Positions 48,451-58,469 are shown, counted from the first letter of the stretch. The stretch is DNA of 64,000 bases from Hydractinia symbiolongicarpus (GCF_029227915.1 NC_079877.1:8680001-8744000), one strand, 5' to 3'. Numbers and translations: made by a program. Notes: a model not told the origin generated them from the letters alone.

Positions 48451-48566
48451 GTCGGGATGGCCGAGCGGTCTAAGGCGCCAGACTCAAGACAAAATGTTCT
48501 TCCACTCATCGCGTGGAAAATTCTGGTCCTCGAATGAGGGCGTGGGTTCGAATCCCACTTCCGACA
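48451..48566 (+). tRNA. tRNA-Leu(CAA), intron, unit 38
   Basis: Exons consensus; G to A breaks one intron-hairpin pair. Confidence 0.96.
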
Positions 48567-48607
48567 ACTTTTCCCTGCCACACAAAATTTTAGGCCTAAA
48601 ATGCAAG

Positions 48608-48701
48608 TCCACCGAGCCGGATTTGAACCAGCGACCTAAGGATGCCTGAGTGGTATAAGTTCGTCTACAGTCCTCCGCTCTACCAACTGAGCTATCGGTG
48701 G
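48608..48701 (-). tRNA. tRNA-Tyr(GTA), intron, unit 38
   Basis: Consensus copy. Confidence 0.97.
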
Positions 48702-48794
48702 ATGTAGCATCGTACAGTTCTTGTGCAGGACTATGCAGGTCATGTCACGTTTGTAGTATGACGTGGTTTTTAAAATGATGCGATAGCTCGCACG

Positions 48795-48866
48795 TAGCAG
48801 AGGGTGGTTTCGATCCACCGACCTCTGGGTTATGGGCCCAGCACGCTTCCTCTGCGCCACTCTGCT
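48795..48866 (-). tRNA. initiator tRNA-Met(CAT), unit 38
   Basis: Consensus copy. Confidence 0.97.
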
Positions 48867-48954
48867 GAAGGTAGGTAAGCTGAAAGGTGTCTGATGTAAG
48901 GTGTAGTTTAGTATTGCGAACAGCACTCGAACTATGACCTTTTTACTATTTCCA

Positions 48955-49027
48955 GGGGGATTAGCTCACATGGTAGAGCGCTCGCTTTGCATGCGAGAGG
49001 TACCGGGATCGATGCCCGGATCCTCCA
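48955..49027 (+). tRNA. tRNA-Ala(TGC), unit 38
   Basis: Consensus copy. Confidence 0.97.
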
Positions 49028-49286
49028 AGACGATGTTTTTAATTTATTTATTTTTATACTAATTTCAGTAGTTGCCAATGGTCATAAGAGGATTTATGAT
49101 GCTCCTAAGATTACCTGGTATTAATAATAATAATAATAATACTAAACCGCGCTGCATATGTCTAGAGCATTTCTTGCTGTTTAATTTCGCATTGACAGTA
49201 TACACAGTTTCAGCTTTTAACATAATCGACCGTGTGGCATTCGGGCATTGACGCCATCGCGAACATATTATTTAAATATGAACTCG

Positions 49287-49358
49287 TCCTCGGTAGTACA
49301 GTGGTAAGTATCCCCGCCTGTCACGCGGGAGACCGGGGTTCGATTCCCCGCCGGGGAG
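49287..49358 (+). tRNA. tRNA-Asp(GTC), unit 39
   Basis: T13 to C as in units 25 and 38. Confidence 0.97.
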
Positions 49359-49431
49359 GTTCTTTTTATCTTGTCAATGTTTCGTTTCACGTCAGTAGCG
49401 TTCGCGGGACTGTCCGGGAATACAGATTTAC

Positions 49432-49504
49432 GCCCGGTTAGCTCAGTCGGTAGAGCATCAGACTTTTAATCTGAGGGTCGCGGGTTCGAGTCCCTCATCG
49501 GGCG
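49432..49504 (+). tRNA. tRNA-Lys(TTT), unit 39
   Basis: Consensus copy. Confidence 0.97.
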
Positions 49505-49611
49505 TAACAATTATTTGGTACGATGGTGAACTAACTTTCACCACAATGTCTTGTCGAAAGAGGATGAATAACGTAACATTTGCGGAGTGGCAAAGGCGAA
49601 GCAAACTTGAT

Positions 49612-49684
49612 GGGGAACTAGCTCAGATGGTAGAGCGCTCGCTTAGCATGCGAGAGGTACCGGGATCGATGCCCGGGTTCTCCA
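49612..49684 (+). tRNA. tRNA-Ala(AGC), unit 39
   Basis: Consensus copy. Confidence 0.97.
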
Positions 49685-49752
49685 ATGCCTTTTCCATAGG
49701 CGTAAAATAAATGAAATTTGCGCAGAGCAATTTGCAGCAGCGTTCGTGTCAT

Positions 49753-49868
49753 GTCGGGATGGCCGAGCGGTCTAAGGCGCCAGACTCAAGACAAAATGTT
49801 CTTCCACTCATCGCGTGGAGAATTCTGGTCCTCGAATGAGGGCGTGGGTTCGAATCCCACTTCCGACA
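49753..49868 (+). tRNA. tRNA-Leu(CAA), intron, unit 39
   Basis: Consensus copy. Confidence 0.97.
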
Positions 49869-49909
49869 ACTTTTCCCTGCCACACAAAATTTTAGGCCCA
49901 AAATGCAAG

Positions 49910-50003
49910 TCCACCGAGCCGGATTTGAACCAGCGACCTAAGGATGCCTGAGTGGTATAAGTTCGTCTACAGTCCTCCGCTCTACCAACTGAGCTATCGG
50001 TGG
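49910..50003 (-). tRNA. tRNA-Tyr(GTA), intron, unit 39
   Basis: Consensus copy. Confidence 0.97.
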
Positions 50004-50096
50004 ATGTAGCATCGTACAGTTCTTGTGCAGGACTATGCAGGTCATGTCACGTTTGTAGTATGACGTGGTTTTTAAAATGATGCGATAGCTCGCACG

Positions 50097-50168
50097 TAGC
50101 AGAGGGTGGTTTCGATCCACCGACCTCTGGGTTATGGGCCCAGCACGCTTCCTCTGCGCCACTCTGCT
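50097..50168 (-). tRNA. initiator tRNA-Met(CAT), unit 39
   Basis: Consensus copy. Confidence 0.97.
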
Positions 50169-50256
50169 GAAGGTAGGTAAGCTGAAATGTGTCTGATGTA
50201 AGGTGTAGTTTAGTATTGCGAACAGCACTCGAACTATGACCTTTTTACCATTTCCA

Positions 50257-50329
50257 GGGGGATTAGCTCACATGGTAGAGCGCTCGCTTTGCATGCGAGA
50301 GGTACCGGGATCGATGCCCGGATCCTCCA
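50257..50329 (+). tRNA. tRNA-Ala(TGC), unit 39
   Basis: Consensus copy. Confidence 0.97.
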
Positions 50330-50588
50330 AGACGATGTTTTTAATTTATTTATTTTTATACTAATTTCAGTAGTTGCCAATGGTCATAAGAGGATTTATG
50401 ATGCTCCTAAGATTACCTGGTATTAATAATAATAATAATAATACTAAACCGCGCTGCATATGTCTAGAGCATTTCTTGCTGTTTAATTTCGCATTGACAG
50501 TATACACAGTTTCAGCTTTTAACATGATCGACCGTGTGGCATTCGGGCATTGACGCCATCGCGAACATATTATTTAAATATGAACTCG

Positions 50589-50660
50589 TCCTCGGTAGTA
50601 TAGTGGTAAGTATCCCCGCCTGTCACGCGGGAGACCGGGGTTCGATTCCCCGCCGGGGAG
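50589..50660 (+). tRNA. tRNA-Asp(GTC), unit 40
   Basis: Consensus copy. Confidence 0.97.
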
Positions 50661-50733
50661 GTTCTTTTTATCTTGTCAATGTTTCGTTTCACGTCAGTAG
50701 CGTTCGCGGGACTGTCCGGGAATACAGATTTAC

Positions 50734-50806
50734 GCCCGGTTAGCTCAGTCGGTAGAGCATCAGACTTTTAATCTGAGGGTCGCGGGTTCGAGTCCCTCAT
50801 CGGGCG
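50734..50806 (+). tRNA. tRNA-Lys(TTT), unit 40
   Basis: Consensus copy. Confidence 0.97.
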
Positions 50807-50913
50807 TAACAATTATTTGGTACAATGGTGAACTAACTTTCACCACAATGTCTTGTCGAAAGAGGATGAATAACGTAACATTTGCGGAGTGGCAAAGGCG
50901 AAGCAAACTTGAT

Positions 50914-50986
50914 GGGGAACTAGCTCAGATGGTAGAGCGCTCGCTTAGCATGCGAGAGGTACCGGGATCGATGCCCGGGTTCTCCA
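50914..50986 (+). tRNA. tRNA-Ala(AGC), unit 40
   Basis: Consensus copy. Confidence 0.97.
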
Positions 50987-51054
50987 ATGCCTTTTCCATA
51001 GGCGTAAAATAAATGAAATTTGCGCAGAGCAATTTGCAGCAGCGTTCGTGTCAT

Positions 51055-51170
51055 GTCGGGATGGCCGAGCGGTCTAAGGCGCCAGACTCAAGACAAAATG
51101 TTCTTCCACTCATCGCGTGGAGAATTCTGGTCCTCGAATGAGGGCGTGGGTTCGAATCCCACTTCCGACA
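51055..51170 (+). tRNA. tRNA-Leu(CAA), intron, unit 40
   Basis: Consensus copy. Confidence 0.97.
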
Positions 51171-51211
51171 ACTTTTCCCTGCCACACAAAATTTTAGGCC
51201 TAAAATGCAAG

Positions 51212-51305
51212 TCCACCGAGCCGGATTTGAACCAGCGACCTAAGGATGCCTGAGTTGTATAAGTTCGTCTACAGTCCTCCGCTCTACCAACTGAGCTATC
51301 GGTGG
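51212..51305 (-). tRNA. tRNA-Tyr(GTA), intron, unit 40
   Basis: Exons consensus; one intron change. Confidence 0.97.
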
Positions 51306-51398
51306 ATGTAGCATCGTACAGTTCTTGTGCAGGACTATGCAGGTCATGTCACGTTTGTAGTATGACGTGGTTTTTAAAATGATGCGATAGCTCGCACG

Positions 51399-51470
51399 TA
51401 GCAGAGGGTGGTTTCGATCCACCAACCTCTGGGTTATGGGCCCAGCACGCTTCCTCTGCGCCACTCTGCT
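51399..51470 (-). tRNA. initiator tRNA-Met(CAT), unit 40
   Basis: C48 to T in the variable loop. Confidence 0.95.
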
Positions 51471-51558
51471 GAAGGTAGGTAAGCTGAAATGTGTCTGATG
51501 TAAGGTGTAGTTTAGTATTGCGAACAGCACTCGAACTATGACCTTTTTACCATTTCCA

Positions 51559-51631
51559 CGGGGATTAGCTCACATGGTAGAGCGCTCGCTTTGCATGCGA
51601 GAGGTACCGGGATCGATGCCCGGATCCTCCA
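51559..51631 (+). tRNA. tRNA-Ala(TGC), unit 40
   Basis: G1 to C breaks the terminal acceptor pair (C1-C72). Confidence 0.92.
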
Positions 51632-51890
51632 AGACGATGTTTTTAATTTATTTATTTTTATACTAATTTCAGTAGTTGCCAATGGTCATAAGAGGATTTA
51701 TGATGCTCCTAAGATTACCTGGTATTAATAATAATAATAATAATACTAAACCGCGCTGCATATGTCTAGAGCATTTCTTGCTGTTTAATTTCGCATTGAC
51801 AGTATACACAGTTTCAGCTTTTAACATGATCGACCGTGTGGCATTCGGGCATTGACGCCATCGCGAACATATTATTTAAATATGAACTCG

Positions 51891-51962
51891 TCCTCGGTAG
51901 TATAGTGGTAAGTATCCCCGCCTGTCACGCGGGAGACCGGGGTTCGATTCCCCGCCGGGGAG
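51891..51962 (+). tRNA. tRNA-Asp(GTC), unit 41
   Basis: Consensus copy. Confidence 0.97.
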
Positions 51963-52035
51963 GTTCTTTTTATCTTGTCAATGTTTCGTTTCACGTCAGT
52001 AGCGTTCGCGGGACTGTCCGGGAATACAGATTTAC

Positions 52036-52108
52036 GCCCGGTTAGCTCAGTCGGTAGAGCATCAGACTTTTAATCTGAGGGTCGCGGGTTCGAGTCCCTC
52101 ATCGGGCG
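52036..52108 (+). tRNA. tRNA-Lys(TTT), unit 41
   Basis: Consensus copy. Confidence 0.97.
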
Positions 52109-52215
52109 TAACAATTATTTGGTACGATGGTGAACTAACTTTCACCACAATGTCTTGTCGAAAGAGGATGAATAACGTAACATTTGCGGAGTGGCAAAGG
52201 CGAAGCAAACTTGAT

Positions 52216-52288
52216 GGGGAACTAGCTCAGATGGTAGAGCGCTTGCTTAGCATGCGAGAGGTACCGGAATCGATGCCCGGGTTCTCCA
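52216..52288 (+). tRNA. tRNA-Ala(AGC), unit 41 (B box hit)
   Basis: C29 to T gives T-G in the anticodon stem; G53 to A breaks G53-C61 and the B box. Confidence 0.87.
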
Positions 52289-52356
52289 ATGCCTTTTCCA
52301 TAGGCGTAAAATAAATGAAATTTGCGCAGAGCAATTTGCAGCAGCGTTCGTGTCAT

Positions 52357-52472
52357 GTCGGGATGGCCGAGCGGTCTAAGGCGCCAGACTCAAGACAAAA
52401 TGTTCTTCCACTCATCGCGTGGAGAATTCTGGTCCTCGAATGAGGGCGTGGGTTCGAATCCCACTTCCGACA
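52357..52472 (+). tRNA. tRNA-Leu(CAA), intron, unit 41
   Basis: Consensus copy. Confidence 0.97.
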
Positions 52473-52513
52473 ACTTTTCCCTGCCACACAAAATTTTAGG
52501 CCTAAAATGCAAG

Positions 52514-52607
52514 TCCACCGAGCCGGATTTGAACCAGCGACCTAAGGATGCCTGAGTGGTATAAGTTCGTCTACAGTCCTCCGCTCTACCAACTGAGCTA
52601 TCGGTGG
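52514..52607 (-). tRNA. tRNA-Tyr(GTA), intron, unit 41
   Basis: Consensus copy. Confidence 0.97.
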
Positions 52608-52700
52608 ATGTAGCATCGTACAGTTCTTGTGCAGGACTATGCAGGTCATGTCACGTTTGTAGTATGACGTGGTTTTTAAAATGATGCGATAGCTCGCACG

Positions 52701-52772
52701 TAGCAGAGGGTGGTTTCGATCCACCGACCTCTGGGTTATGGGCCCAGCACGCTTCCTCTGCGCCACTCTGCT
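52701..52772 (-). tRNA. initiator tRNA-Met(CAT), unit 41
   Basis: Consensus copy. Confidence 0.97.
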
Positions 52773-52860
52773 GAAGGTAGGTAAGCTGAAATGTGTCTGA
52801 TGTAAGGTGTAGTTTAGTATTGCGAACAGCACTCGAACTATGACCTTTTTACCATTTCCA

Positions 52861-52933
52861 GGGGGATTAGCTCACATGGTAGAGCGCTCGCTTTGCAGGC
52901 GAGAGGTACCGGGATCGATGCCCGGATCCTCCA
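52861..52933 (+). tRNA. tRNA-Ala(TGC), unit 41
   Basis: T38 to G at the 3' side of the anticodon loop. Confidence 0.93.
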
Positions 52934-53195
52934 AGACGATGTTTTTAATTTATTTATTTTTATACTAATTTCAGTAGTTGCCAATGGTCATAAGAGGATT
53001 TATGATGCTCCTAAGATTACCTGGTATTAATAATAATAATAATAATAATACTAAACCGCGCTGCATATGTCTAGAGCATTTCTTGCTGTTTAATTTCGCA
53101 TTGACAGTATACACAGTTTCAGCTTTTAACATGATCGACCGTGTGGCATTCGGGCATTGACGCCATCGCGAACATATTATTTAAATATGAACTCG

Positions 53196-53267
53196 TCCTC
53201 GGTAGTATAGTGGTAAGTATCCCCGCCTGTCACGCGGGAGACCGGGGTTCGATTCCCCGCCGGGGAG
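53196..53267 (+). tRNA. tRNA-Asp(GTC), unit 42
   Basis: Consensus copy. Confidence 0.97.
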
Positions 53268-53340
53268 GTTCTTTTTATCTTGTCAATGTTTCGTTTCACG
53301 TCAGTAGCGTTCGCGGGACTATCCGGGAATACAGATTTAC

Positions 53341-53413
53341 GCCCGGTTAGCTCAGTCGGTAGAGCATCAGACTTTTAATCTGAGGGTCGCGGGTTCGAGT
53401 CCCTCATCGGGCG
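53341..53413 (+). tRNA. tRNA-Lys(TTT), unit 42
   Basis: Consensus copy. Confidence 0.97.
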
Positions 53414-53520
53414 TAACAATTATTTGGTACGATGGTGAACTAACTTTCAGCACAATGTCTTGTCGAAAGAGGATGAATAACGTAACATTTGCGGAGTGGC
53501 AAAGGCGAAGCAAACTTGAT

Positions 53521-53593
53521 GGGGAACTAGCTCAGATGGTAGAGCGCTCGCTTAGCATGCGAGAGGTACCGGGATCGATGCCCGGGTTCTCCA
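53521..53593 (+). tRNA. tRNA-Ala(AGC), unit 42
   Basis: Consensus copy; upstream spacer marker shared with unit 7. Confidence 0.97.
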
Positions 53594-53661
53594 ATGCCTT
53601 TTCCATAGGCGTAAAATAAATGAAATTTGCGCAGAGCAATTTGCAGCAGCGTTCGTGTCAT

Positions 53662-53777
53662 GTCGGGATGGCCGAGCGGTCTAAGGCGCCAGACTCAAGA
53701 CAAAATGTTCTTCCACTCATCGCGTGGAGAATTCTGGTCCTCGAATGAGGGCGTGGGTTCGAATCCCACTTCCGACA
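53662..53777 (+). tRNA. tRNA-Leu(CAA), intron, unit 42
   Basis: Consensus copy. Confidence 0.97.
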
Positions 53778-53818
53778 ACTTTTCCCTGCCACACAAAATT
53801 TTAGGCCTAAAATGCAAG

Positions 53819-53912
53819 TCCACCGAGCCGGATTTGAACCAGCGACCTAAGGATGCCTGAGTGGTATAAGTTCGTCTACAGTCCTCCGCTCTACCAACTG
53901 AGCTATCGGTGG
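53819..53912 (-). tRNA. tRNA-Tyr(GTA), intron, unit 42
   Basis: Consensus copy. Confidence 0.97.
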
Positions 53913-54005
53913 ATGTAGCATCGTACAGTTCTTGTGCAGGACTATGCAGGTCATGTCACGTTTGTAGTATGACGTGGTTTTTAAAATGATGCGATAGCTC
54001 GCACG

Positions 54006-54077
54006 TAGCAGAGGGTGGTTTCGATCCACCGACCTCTGGGTTATGGGCCCAGCACGCTTCCTCTGCGCCACTCTGCT
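54006..54077 (-). tRNA. initiator tRNA-Met(CAT), unit 42
   Basis: Consensus copy. Confidence 0.97.
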
Positions 54078-54165
54078 GAAGGTAGGTAAGCTGAAATGTG
54101 TCTGATGTAAGGTGTAGTTTAGTATTGCGAACAGCACTCGAACTATGACCTTTTTACCATTTCCA

Positions 54166-54238
54166 GGGGGATTAGCTCACATGGTAGAGCGCTAGCTTTG
54201 CATGCGAGAGGTACCGGGATCGATGCCCGGATCCTCCA
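54166..54238 (+). tRNA. tRNA-Ala(TGC), unit 42
   Basis: C29 to A breaks an anticodon-stem pair; same allele in unit 43. Confidence 0.92.
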
Positions 54239-54500
54239 AGACGATGTTTTTAATTTATTTATTTTTATACTAATTTCAGTAGTTGCCAATGGTCATAAGA
54301 GGATTTATGATGCTCCTAAGATTACCTGGTATTAATAATAATAATAATAATAATATTAAACCGCGCTGCATATGTCTAGAGCATTTCTTGCTGTTTAATT
54401 TCGCATTGACAGTATACACAGTTTCAGCTTTTAACATGATCGACCGTGTGGCATTCGGGCATTGACGCCATCGCGAACATATTATTTAAATATGAACTCG

Positions 54501-54572
54501 TCCTCGGTAGTATAGTGGTAAGTATCCCCGCCTGTCACGCGGGAGACCGGGGTTCGATTCCCCGCCGGGGAG
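54501..54572 (+). tRNA. tRNA-Asp(GTC), unit 43
   Basis: Consensus copy. Confidence 0.97.
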
Positions 54573-54645
54573 GTTCTTTTTATCTTGTCAATGTTTCGTT
54601 TCACGTCAGTAGCGTTCGCGGGACTGTCCGGGAATACAGATTTAC

Positions 54646-54718
54646 GCCCGGTTAGCTCAGTCGGTAGAGCATCAGACTTTTAATCTGAGGGTCGCGGGTT
54701 CGAGTCCCTCATCGGGCG
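54646..54718 (+). tRNA. tRNA-Lys(TTT), unit 43
   Basis: Consensus copy. Confidence 0.97.
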
Positions 54719-54825
54719 TAACAATTATTTGGTACGATGGTGAACTAACTTTCACCACAATGTCTTGTCGAAAGAGGATGAATAACGTAACATTTGCGGA
54801 GTGGCAAAGGCGAAGCAAACTTGAT

Positions 54826-54898
54826 GGGGAACTAGCTCAGATGGTAGAGCGCTCGCTTAGCATGCGAGAGGTACCGGGATCGATGCCCGGGTTCTCCA
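54826..54898 (+). tRNA. tRNA-Ala(AGC), unit 43
   Basis: Consensus copy. Confidence 0.97.
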
Positions 54899-54966
54899 AT
54901 GCCTTTTCCATAGGCGTAAAATAAATGAAATTTGCGCACAGCAATTTGCAGCAGCGTTCGTGTCAT

Positions 54967-55082
54967 GTCGGGATGGCCGAGCGGTCTAAGGCGCCAGACT
55001 CAAGACAAAATGTTCTTCCACTCATCGCGTGGAGAATTCTGGTCCTCGAATGAGGGCGTGGGTTCGAATCCCACTTCCGACA
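54967..55082 (+). tRNA. tRNA-Leu(CAA), intron, unit 43
   Basis: Consensus copy. Confidence 0.97.
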
Positions 55083-55123
55083 ACTTTTCCCTGCCACACA
55101 AAATTTTAGGCCTAAAATGCAAG

Positions 55124-55217
55124 TCCACCGAGCCGGATTTGAACCAGCGACCTAAGGATGCCTGAGTGGTATAAGTTCGTCTACAGTCCTCCGCTCTACC
55201 AACTGAGCTATCGGTGG
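55124..55217 (-). tRNA. tRNA-Tyr(GTA), intron, unit 43
   Basis: Consensus copy. Confidence 0.97.
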
Positions 55218-55310
55218 ATGTAGCATCGTACAGTTCTTATGCAGGACTATGCAGGTCATGTCACGTTTGTAGTATGACGTGGTTTTTAAAATGATGCGAT
55301 AGCTCGCACG

Positions 55311-55382
55311 TAGCAGAGGGTGGTTTCGATCCACCGACCTCTGGGTTATGGGCCCAGCACGCTTCCTCTGCGCCACTCTGCT
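55311..55382 (-). tRNA. initiator tRNA-Met(CAT), unit 43
   Basis: Consensus copy. Confidence 0.97.
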
Positions 55383-55470
55383 GAAGGTAGGTAAGCTGAA
55401 ATGTGTCTGATGTAAGGTGTAGTTTAGTATTGCGAACAGCACTCGAACTATGACCTTTTTACCATTTCCA

Positions 55471-55543
55471 GGGGGATTAGCTCACATGGTAGAGCGCTAG
55501 CTTTGCATGCGAGAGGCACCGGGATCGATGCCCGGATCCTCCA
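55471..55543 (+). tRNA. tRNA-Ala(TGC), unit 43
   Basis: C29 to A as in unit 42, plus T47 to C in the variable loop. Confidence 0.91.
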
Positions 55544-55802
55544 AGACGATGTTTTTAATTTATTTATTTTTATACTAATTTCAGTAGTTGCCAATGGTCA
55601 TAAGAGGATTTATGATGCTCCTAAGATTACCTGGTATTAATAATAATAATAATAATACTAAACCGCGCTGCATATGTCTAGAGCATTTCTTGCTGTTTAA
55701 TTTCGCATTGACAGTATACACAGTTTCAGCTTTTAACACGATCGACCGTGTGGCATTCGGGCATTGACGCCATCGCGAACATATTATTTAAATATGAACT
55801 CG

Positions 55803-55874
55803 TCCTCGGTAGTATAGTGGTAAGTATCCCCGCCTGTCACGCGGGAGACCGGGGTTCGATTCCCCGCCGGGGAG
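55803..55874 (+). tRNA. tRNA-Asp(GTC), unit 44
   Basis: Consensus copy; G to A just past the 3' end. Confidence 0.97.
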
Positions 55875-55947
55875 ATTCTTTTTATCTTGCCAATGTTTCG
55901 TTTCACGTCAGTAGCGTTCGCGGGACTGTCCGGGAATACAGATTTAC

Positions 55948-56020
55948 GCCCGGTTAGCTCAGTCGGTAGAGCATCAGACTTTTAATCTGAGGGTCGCGGG
56001 TTCGAGTCCCTCATCGGGCG
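55948..56020 (+). tRNA. tRNA-Lys(TTT), unit 44
   Basis: Consensus copy. Confidence 0.97.
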
Positions 56021-56127
56021 TAACAATTATTTGGTACGATGGTGAACTAACTTTCACCACAATGTCTTGTCGAAAGAGGATGAATAACGTAACATTTGCG
56101 GAGTGGCAAAGGCGAAGCAAACTTGAT

Positions 56128-56200
56128 GGGGAACTAGCTCAGATGGTAGCGCGCTCGCTTAGCATGCGAGAGGTACCGGGATCGATGCCCGGGTTCTCCA
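56128..56200 (+). tRNA. tRNA-Ala(AGC), unit 44
   Basis: A23 to C breaks a D-stem pair. Confidence 0.92.
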
Positions 56201-56268
56201 ATGCCTTTTCCATAGGCGTAAAATAAATGAAATTTGCGCAGAGCAATTTGCAGCAGCGTTCGTGTCAT

Positions 56269-56384
56269 GTCGGGATGGCCGAGCGGTCTAAGGCGCCAGA
56301 CTCAAGACAAAATGTTCTTCCACTCATCGCGTGGAGAATTCTGGTCCTCGAATGAGGGCGTGGGTTCGAATCCCACTTCCGACA
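56269..56384 (+). tRNA. tRNA-Leu(CAA), intron, unit 44
   Basis: Consensus copy. Confidence 0.97.
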
Positions 56385-56425
56385 ACTTTTCCCTGCCACA
56401 CAAAATTTTAGGCCAAAAATGCAAG

Positions 56426-56519
56426 TCCACCGAGCCGGATTTGAACCAGCGACCTAAGGATGCCTGAGTGGTATAAGTTCGTCTACAGTCTTCCGCTCTA
56501 CCAACTGAGCTATCGGTGC
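56426..56519 (-). tRNA. tRNA-Tyr(GTA), intron, unit 44 (C1 lost)
   Basis: C1 to G as in unit 27, plus G29 to A breaking an anticodon-stem pair. Charging by tyrosyl-tRNA synthetase is doubtful. Confidence 0.86.
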
Positions 56520-56612
56520 ATGTAGCATCGTACAGTTCTTGTGCAGGACTATGCAGGTCATGTCACGTTTGTAGTATGACGTGGTTTTTAAAATGATGCG
56601 ATAGCTCGCACG

Positions 56613-56684
56613 TAGCAGAGGGTGGTTTCGATCCACCGACCTCTGGGTTATGGGCCCAGCACGCTTCCTCTGCGCCACTCTGCT
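56613..56684 (-). tRNA. initiator tRNA-Met(CAT), unit 44
   Basis: Consensus copy. Confidence 0.97.
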
Positions 56685-56772
56685 GAAGGTAGGTAAGCTG
56701 AAATGTGTCTGATGTAAGGTGTAGTTTAGTATTGCGAACAGCACTCGAACTATGACCTTTTTACCATTTCCA

Positions 56773-56845
56773 GGGGGATTAGCTCACATGGTAGAGCGCT
56801 CGCTTTGCATGCGAGAGGTACCGGGATCGATGCCCGGATCCTCCA
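56773..56845 (+). tRNA. tRNA-Ala(TGC), unit 44
   Basis: Consensus copy. Confidence 0.97.
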
Positions 56846-57104
56846 AGACGATGTTTTTAATTTATTTATTTTTATACTAATTTCAGTAGTTGCCAATGGT
56901 CATAAGAGGATTTATGATGCTCCTAAGATTACCTGGTATTAATAATAATAATAATAATACTAAACCGCGCTGCATATGTCTAGAGCATTTCTTGCTGTTT
57001 AATTTCGCATTGACAGTATACACAGTTTCAGCTTTTAACATGATCGACCGTGTGGCATTCGGGCATTGACGCCATCGCGAACATATTATTTAAATATGAA
57101 CTCG

Positions 57105-57176
57105 TCCTCGGTAGTATAGTGGTAAGTATCCCCGCCTGTCACGCGGGAGACCGGGGTTCGATTCCCTGCCGGGGAG
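57105..57176 (+). tRNA. tRNA-Asp(GTC), unit 45
   Basis: C64 to T gives G-T in the T stem. Confidence 0.95.
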
Positions 57177-57249
57177 GTTCTTTTTATCTTGTCAATGTTT
57201 CGTTTCACGTCAGTAGCGTTCGCGGGACTGTCCGGGAATACAGATTTAC

Positions 57250-57322
57250 GCCCGGTTAGCTCAGTCGGTAGAGCATCAGACTTTTAATCTGAGGGTCGCG
57301 GGTTCGAGTCCCTCATCGGGCG
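57250..57322 (+). tRNA. tRNA-Lys(TTT), unit 45
   Basis: Consensus copy. Confidence 0.97.
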
Positions 57323-57429
57323 TAACAATTATTTGGTACGATGGTGAACTAACTTTCACCACAATGTCTTGTCGAAAGAGGATGAATAACGTAACATTTG
57401 CGGAGTGGCAAAGGCGAAGCAAACTTGAT

Positions 57430-57502
57430 GGGGAACTAGCTCAGATGGTAGAGCGCTCGCTTAGCATGCGAGAGGTACCGGGATCGATGCCCGGGTTCTC
57501 CA
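57430..57502 (+). tRNA. tRNA-Ala(AGC), unit 45
   Basis: Consensus copy. Confidence 0.97.
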
Positions 57503-57570
57503 ATGCCTTTTCCATAGGCGTAAAATAAATGAAATTTGCGCAGAGCAATTTGCAGCAGCGTTCGTGTCAT

Positions 57571-57686
57571 GTCGGGATGGCCGAGCGGTCTAAGGCGCCA
57601 GACTCAAGACAAAATGTTCTTCCACTCATCGCGTGGAGAATTCTGGTCCTCGAATGAGGGCGTGGGTTCGAATCCCACTTCCGACA
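57571..57686 (+). tRNA. tRNA-Leu(CAA), intron, unit 45
   Basis: Consensus copy; the deletion begins just behind its TTTT terminator. Confidence 0.97.
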
Positions 57687-57694
57687 ACTTTTCC

Positions 57695-57739
57695 AAGTTC
57701 GTCTACAGTCCTCCGCTCTACCAACTGAGCTATCGGTGG
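57695..57739 (-). pseudogene. tRNA-Tyr(GTA) 5' half, unit 45
   Basis: An 82-bp deletion removed all of exon 2, most of the intron and the Tyr terminator. Exon 1 with anticodon GTA and the first 8 intron bases remain, joined directly to the Leu 3' flank. The B box is lost, so Pol III transcription of this remnant is not expected. No matching bases flank the breakpoints. Confidence 0.94.
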
Positions 57740-57832
57740 ATGTAGCATCGTACAGTTCTTGTGCAGGACTATGCAGGTCATGTCACGTTTGTAGTATGAC
57801 GTGGTTTTTAAAATGATGCGATAGCTCGCACG

Positions 57833-57904
57833 TAGCAGAGGGTGGTTTCGATCCACCGACCTCTGGGTTATGGGCCCAGCACGCTTCCTCTGCGCCACTC
57901 TGCT
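57833..57904 (-). tRNA. initiator tRNA-Met(CAT), unit 45
   Basis: Consensus copy; 5' flank carries two marker changes shared with unit 48. Confidence 0.97.
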
Positions 57905-57992
57905 GAAGGCAGGGAAGCTAAAATGTGTCTGATGTAAGGTGTAGTTTAGTATTGCGAACAGCACTCGAACTATGACCTTTTTACCATTTCCA

Positions 57993-58065
57993 GGGGGATT
58001 AGCTCACATGGTAGAGCGCTCGCTTTGCATGCGAGAGGTACCGGGATCGATGCCCGGATCCTCCA
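57993..58065 (+). tRNA. tRNA-Ala(TGC), unit 45
   Basis: Consensus copy. Confidence 0.97.
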
Positions 58066-58324
58066 AGACGATGTTTTTAATTTATTTATTTTTATACTAA
58101 TTTCAGTAGTTGCCAATGGTCATAAGAGGATTTATGATGCTCCTAAGATTACCTGGTATTAATAATAATAATAATAATACTAAACCGCGCTGCATATGTC
58201 TAGAGCATTTCTTGCTGTTTAATTTCGCATTGACAGTATACACAGTTTCAGCTTTTAACATGATCGACCGTGTGGCATTCGGGCATTGACGCCATCGCGA
58301 ACATATTATTTAAATATGAACTCG

Positions 58325-58396
58325 TCCTCGGTAGTATAGTGGTAAGTATCCCCGCCTGTCACGCGGGAGACCGGGGTTCGATTCCCCGCCGGGGAG
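58325..58396 (+). tRNA. tRNA-Asp(GTC), unit 46
   Basis: Consensus copy. Confidence 0.97.
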
Positions 58397-58469
58397 GTTC
58401 TTTTTATCTTGTCAATGTTTCGTTTCACGTCAGTAGCGTTCGCGGGACTGTCCGGGAATACAGATTTAC

